A DNA stretch of 64,000 nt. Origin: Bacteroidales bacterium. Lineage in GTDB: Bacteria > Bacteroidota > Bacteroidia > Bacteroidales > UBA932. Position 1 is the stretch's first letter. Every line of letters starts with the position of its first letter. Under the pieces are notes generated by a model that saw only the letters and a list, made by a program, of their open reading frames with translations, was not told the DNA's origin and did no database searches. The position numbers and the translations under genes were made by a program. The stretch is from contig JALCKZ010000001.1 of assembly GCA_022647615.1 (NCBI GenBank), forward strand, positions 1,104,178-1,168,177. The letters run 5' to 3'. This document shows positions 60,588 through 64,000 of the stretch, piece after piece.

Positions 60588-62550
60588 TGATCAGCGGGTA
60601 GCTATTCAGGAGTTTGAAGCGTTCTTAAATAAAAAAGAGCAAGTCTTTATTCTTAGGGGTTCTGCTGGTACTGGTAAAACAACTCTCTTGAAGCAGTTTA
60701 TAAATATTCTTGGAGGTAGACGCAATTTTCGATTGATGGCACCTACGGGGAGGGCGGCATTAATCCTTGGGAAAAAGACAGGATTGAATCAACTGTCTGC
60801 TACTATTCATAAAACCATATATGGAGTTGAACATGAACTAGATAGCGTTGATGATTTTTTGATTTTTAAGTTAAAAGAAAATACTGATCCTATAGACAGT
60901 GTTTACTTTATTGACGAGGCATCAATGATTTCTGACGTTTATTCAGATGGAGATATGTTTCGTTTTGGCTCCGGTTTTCTTCTAAAAGATTTATTCTTGT
61001 ATTGTAACCTCTTGGGTTCCCATAGAAAAATTGTTTTTGTGGGTGACTATGCTCAGTTGCCCCCTGTGTTTCAAAATATTTCTCCTGCTCTTGATGCAGA
61101 TTATTTGACAGAACATTACAATGTTAAGATTATATCTTCTACTCTGAATGAGGTAGTTAGGCAAGTCTCTTCCAGCGGTATTTATCAAAATTCTCTTCTT
61201 ATTCGCGATAGTATTAATCGTAAGGAGTTTAATAAGTTTAGAATTTCTGACAGCAATGATGTTTGTTGCTTAGAGCCTAATAATTTTATTGACGAATACA
61301 AAAAAATCCTTTCTGGCAATTCGATTAACGATATAATTGTAATTACGCACTCTAATTCTGTTGCCCTCCATTACAATAAATTAATCAGAGAAATCAAATA
61401 TGGCAGTGAGCAGCAAACTATAACAGCAGGAGATTTACTCTTAATAACAAAAAATAATTACAGTAATCCTTTTGAATTATTCAATGGTACTATTGTAACG
61501 GCAGAAGATGTTAAAAGTAAAGTTGAAGTGCATAATCCTTTTGTGGGAAAAGAAAAAATTAAACTGACTTTCAGGAAAGTCACTATTTGCGGTCAAGATT
61601 TTTCTTCTTTTGATACTTATATCCTGGATGATTTTTTAGTTGATTCATGTGGAGCTGTGCCTATTTCTATCCAAAAGGCTCTATGGGCTGATTTTGAGCA
61701 ACGTATGAGGGCTATAGGTTTAAAACCAAAAGATGAAAGTTTTAGGCTCAGGATAAAAAATGATCCGTACTATAATGCATTGCAATGTAAGTATGGTTAT
61801 GCAATCACTTGCCACAAGGCGCAAGGTGGAGAGTGGGCTTATGTCTTTGCGGATATGAATGCTCTAATGGGGAAAAATACGGAAATGTATTATAGGTGGG
61901 CCTATACTGTTGTTACTAGGGCCACTAAGTATTTATGGCACATGTCTTCTCCTGAGTTTTCTGCTGTAGATCAATTTGAATTTAAGCCAATTGTTAAATG
62001 TAATGCAAGCCAATTTAATTTCTTCGTCCCCGATGGTGAGAATTTTTTGGATTATAGATTTAAGAATATTGAGAGGATAGCTCGGAAGCAAGATATTAAT
62101 TGCACGGAGAGTAGGATTGCTGCCTATCAGCATATTCTGGCATTTATGAAAGATGAAAAGCTTTGCAAATTAACACTTTGGTATAATAATAAATCATATT
62201 CTGGTAAAATTATGATTCTCAATAGCAATGATGCCGATTTTGTTGATGTTTGTAAAAATATCTGTCGTGAGTCTATAATTTATCACGGAGTTCTGCCTTT
62301 TAAGCCAAAGTCTGATTTCCAAGAAGTTATGCATGATAATATCATGGATGTTGCCAAAGAGTGTGATGTAAAAGTTTTAAATATTGAGCAAAAAGATTGG
62401 AGCGATATTTATTACTTGCAAACGGAGGCAGATTCTGCATATATAGAATTTTTCTACAATAAAAAACATGTTTATACTTATGCTCAGCCTAAAAGTACTT
62501 TGGGAACAGATGATGCTGCTTTACAGAATTTTATTGAGCATTTTAATTAA
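60574..62550 (+). CDS. SF1 DNA helicase of the RecD/Pif1-like (UvrD_C_2) type
   Basis: 658 residues. Motif I GSAGTGKTT (29-37), Ia MAPTGR (55-60), II FIDEAS (112-117) and III VGDYAQLPPV (156-165) are visible. YAITCHKAQGGEWAYVF (near 410) and YTVVTRATKYLW carry motifs V and VI. A C-terminal extension of about 150 residues (from about 500) has no recognised motif. It unwinds DNA using ATP. It sits between the 218-residue protein (14-base overlap) and the helical-repeat/OB protein (14-base gap). Start chosen at the overlap; a Met is directly followed by TSDQRVAIQEF, the family Q-motif region. Confidence 0.9.
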   Translation: MDFTSDQRVAIQEFEAFLNKKEQVFILRGSAGTGKTTLLKQFINILGGRRNFRLMAPTGRAALILGKKTGLNQLSATIHKTIYGVEHELDSVDDFLIFKLKENTDPIDSVYFIDEASMISDVYSDGDMFRFGSGFLLKDLFLYCNLLGSHRKIVFVGDYAQLPPVFQNISPALDADYLTEHYNVKIISSTLNEVVRQVSSSGIYQNSLLIRDSINRKEFNKFRISDSNDVCCLEPNNFIDEYKKILSGNSINDIIVITHSNSVALHYNKLIREIKYGSEQQTITAGDLLLITKNNYSNPFELFNGTIVTAEDVKSKVEVHNPFVGKEKIKLTFRKVTICGQDFSSFDTYILDDFLVDSCGAVPISIQKALWADFEQRMRAIGLKPKDESFRLRIKNDPYYNALQCKYGYAITCHKAQGGEWAYVFADMNALMGKNTEMYYRWAYTVVTRATKYLWHMSSPEFSAVDQFEFKPIVKCNASQFNFFVPDGENFLDYRFKNIERIARKQDINCTESRIAAYQHILAFMKDEKLCKLTLWYNNKSYSGKIMILNSNDADFVDVCKNICRESIIYHGVLPFKPKSDFQEVMHDNIMDVAKECDVKVLNIEQKDWSDIYYLQTEADSAYIEFFYNKKHVYTYAQPKSTLGTDDAALQNFIEHFN

Positions 62551-62564
62551 TACCAATTCAATAT

Positions 62565-64000
62565 ATGAGTGATTTTGATTCTTCTAATAAAGTAAGAAGT
62601 TTAAGAAAGCAAGGCCAGCTTGAAGAAGCGTACAATTTATCCAAAGAGTTATTGGCTGAGGATGAGTATGATGATATTTGGCTTAAGAGAGATTTTGCGT
62701 GGGTGTGCTATGATTTAATGAAAAAAGCAATAGCTGACAAAAACTCTAGTGACTTCATTAGCAGATTAGAGGATATAATATCTCTTAACATGCCTCCTGA
62801 AGAGGAAATGCTTTACAATCAGCTTCCATGGGCGTTTGGCAAATGGGTGAGTGCTATTTTTAATTCTCAAGCTGATTTATTGGATCAGGAAAAGCTAAAA
62901 AAGCTTGATTCGCTTTTGAATTATTCATCTGAATTATACATCACTAAGCCTTCTACAGGTTATAGCTTTTATGTCAAGATGTTGCATAAAAGTTTTAAGG
63001 GAGATTTGAAATATTGTGAAATAATTGACTCTGTAGGTTTGGATTTTTTTCTTCCGGAAGACTATAAGAAGACATCTTATAACGGTAAAAATATAATGTC
63101 ATTTGCAGAGCAGCTCTACATAGCTTATTCTGACTGTCTGATTTCTAATATTTCTCATTATGAGGCAGTTGAGGATAAAGATAAGGTTAAAGAATTTACA
63201 GCAAAAGCAGAAACATTTTTACCTAAAATGAGTGATTTAATTGAAAATCACCATGATTATGAGTACCCGATATATTTTAAAGCTAAGGTACTTCTAGCTA
63301 TTCATAAGAATGATAAAGTTGCCGATTTGTTAATACCGTTTGTTAAAACAAAGTCAAAAGTGTTTTGGCCATGGCAGGTATTGGGCGATTCATTCAGGCA
63401 TAGAGATGATGATATGGCACTTTCTTGTTATTGCAAAGGGCTATTGTGTAGAAACAAAGAAGAAATGATAGTTAACCTAAGAGATTCAGTCGCAGAACTA
63501 ATGGCTGAAAAGGGCTTTTATGATGAGGCTAAAACCGAGTTCAGTATTTCTTCAAAAACGAGAATGCAGAATTGGCAAAAGATTGACAGGAAAGAGGAAA
63601 ATGCAAAAACTCAAAGTTGGTATAAAGATGCTAAGTTGCTTGAGAATAATGTTAATTTTTACAATTCACATTCATCTGAAGCAGATGATCTTCTTTTTGC
63701 AAAAGATAGCATAACAGTTTTGATTACCTATGTAAATAAAACTAAGGGGTTTGCAAGTTTTTTAACTGAAGATGATAGGAGCGGCTTTTTCAGGTATACT
63801 GGAATCATAAACCAGGAAATGAAAGAGGGCGATTTGTATAATGTGGATTTTCAACAAATTAATCAAGAAGCTCCAAGTAAAATTGCCTGGGGGGAAAAAT
63901 CAAAGCTTGATCCTTTAAAGACATCGTTCTATCGCGCAGTCTCAGGAGTTATTAGCATAAAGGCGGGCAACGGTTTTGGATTTGTGGATGAAAATTTTGT
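62565..64000 (+). CDS. Helical-repeat (TPR-like) protein with cold-shock/OB-like repeats, cut by window edge
   Basis: 478 codons are open to the window edge. Residues 1 to about 360 are helical repeats: VRSLRKQGQLEEAYNLSKEL and, later, VAELMAEKGFYDEAKTEFSI fit the TPR pattern. After about residue 380 come two segments like cold-shock/OB strands: KGFASFLTEDDRSGFFRYTG, then SGVISIKAGNGFGFVDENF. The latter resembles the CSD signature GFGFV. It may bind single-stranded RNA or DNA. It follows the helicase by 14 bases, so the two form one operon. The rest lies outside this window. Confidence 0.8.
   Translation, partial: MSDFDSSNKVRSLRKQGQLEEAYNLSKELLAEDEYDDIWLKRDFAWVCYDLMKKAIADKNSSDFISRLEDIISLNMPPEEEMLYNQLPWAFGKWVSAIFNSQADLLDQEKLKKLDSLLNYSSELYITKPSTGYSFYVKMLHKSFKGDLKYCEIIDSVGLDFFLPEDYKKTSYNGKNIMSFAEQLYIAYSDCLISNISHYEAVEDKDKVKEFTAKAETFLPKMSDLIENHHDYEYPIYFKAKVLLAIHKNDKVADLLIPFVKTKSKVFWPWQVLGDSFRHRDDDMALSCYCKGLLCRNKEEMIVNLRDSVAELMAEKGFYDEAKTEFSISSKTRMQNWQKIDRKEENAKTQSWYKDAKLLENNVNFYNSHSSEADDLLFAKDSITVLITYVNKTKGFASFLTEDDRSGFFRYTGIINQEMKEGDLYNVDFQQINQEAPSKIAWGEKSKLDPLKTSFYRAVSGVISIKAGNGFGFVDENF

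Overview
The window comes from a bacterium of the phylum Bacteroidota, most likely order Bacteroidales. The evidence is a SusC/RagA-type TonB-dependent receptor, a GT3/GT35-based glycogen operon, the gene order ileS - TraR/DksA - lspA, many short TAnnTTTG promoter boxes (best example: TTTG-N19-TACATTTG in front of tRNA-Ser), and almost no Shine-Dalgarno sequences. I did not identify the genus. No rRNA, CRISPR array, integrase or transposase is visible.

Layout. 1-2.4 kb: 5' part of a SusC-like receptor (minus strand; C-terminus outside the window). 2.6-6.8 kb: minus-strand housekeeping genes der, a small Cys-containing membrane protein, nadE, prs and engB. 6.9-20.7 kb: a plus-strand run of xseA-xseB, then tightly coupled glycogen genes (GH13 branching enzyme, debranching enzyme, GT4/GT5-like glycosyltransferase, GH57, and a 1420-residue fusion of glycogen synthase GT3 with alpha-glucan phosphorylase GT35), then ribF. 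20.8-23.4 kb: small disordered protein, greA, HIT protein, and a thioredoxin-fold lipoprotein without CxxC. 23.6-30.5 kb: a bacteriocin-like locus with a C39-peptidase ABC transporter and two double-glycine-leader peptides, followed by a TolC/adaptor pair and tsaB. 30.5-37.5 kb: cvpA, ileS, a TraR/DksA protein with a histone-H1-like tail, lspA, tRNA-Ser(UGA), and an EamA transporter. 37.6-43.7 kb: a minus-strand operon of two paralogous coiled-coil membrane proteins around a PrsW-like protease and a secreted HExxH metallopeptidase/propeller. 43.9-54.6 kb: flavodoxin, a frameshifted FemAB gene, porin O/P, lamin-tail lipoprotein, two CYTH or CYTH-like proteins, a beta-propeller lipoprotein, a DASS transporter and a DUF4153 membrane protein. 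54.7-64 kb: an AT-rich accessory island.

The accessory island holds four tandem members of one family sharing a C-terminal winged-helix-like domain. Two are broken by frameshifts, one is intact with an N-terminal membrane anchor, and one is reduced to the C-terminal domain. They are followed by two tiny zinc-ribbon proteins, a 50-residue acidic protein, a 218-residue unknown protein, an SF1 (RecD/Pif1-like) helicase, and a helical-repeat plus cold-shock/OB-like protein that runs off the window. Overlapping ATGA junctions show that several of these are translated as a unit. This island and the 24-27 kb bacteriocin-like locus are the best candidates for undescribed systems.

Two window-wide patterns stand out. 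The 9-mer CTGTCGGGA and its rung CTATCGGGA recur at least 23 times on both strands, in genes and between them. Short-unit tandem arrays (5, 11 and 10 bp) begin at or just after the stop codons of three genes.
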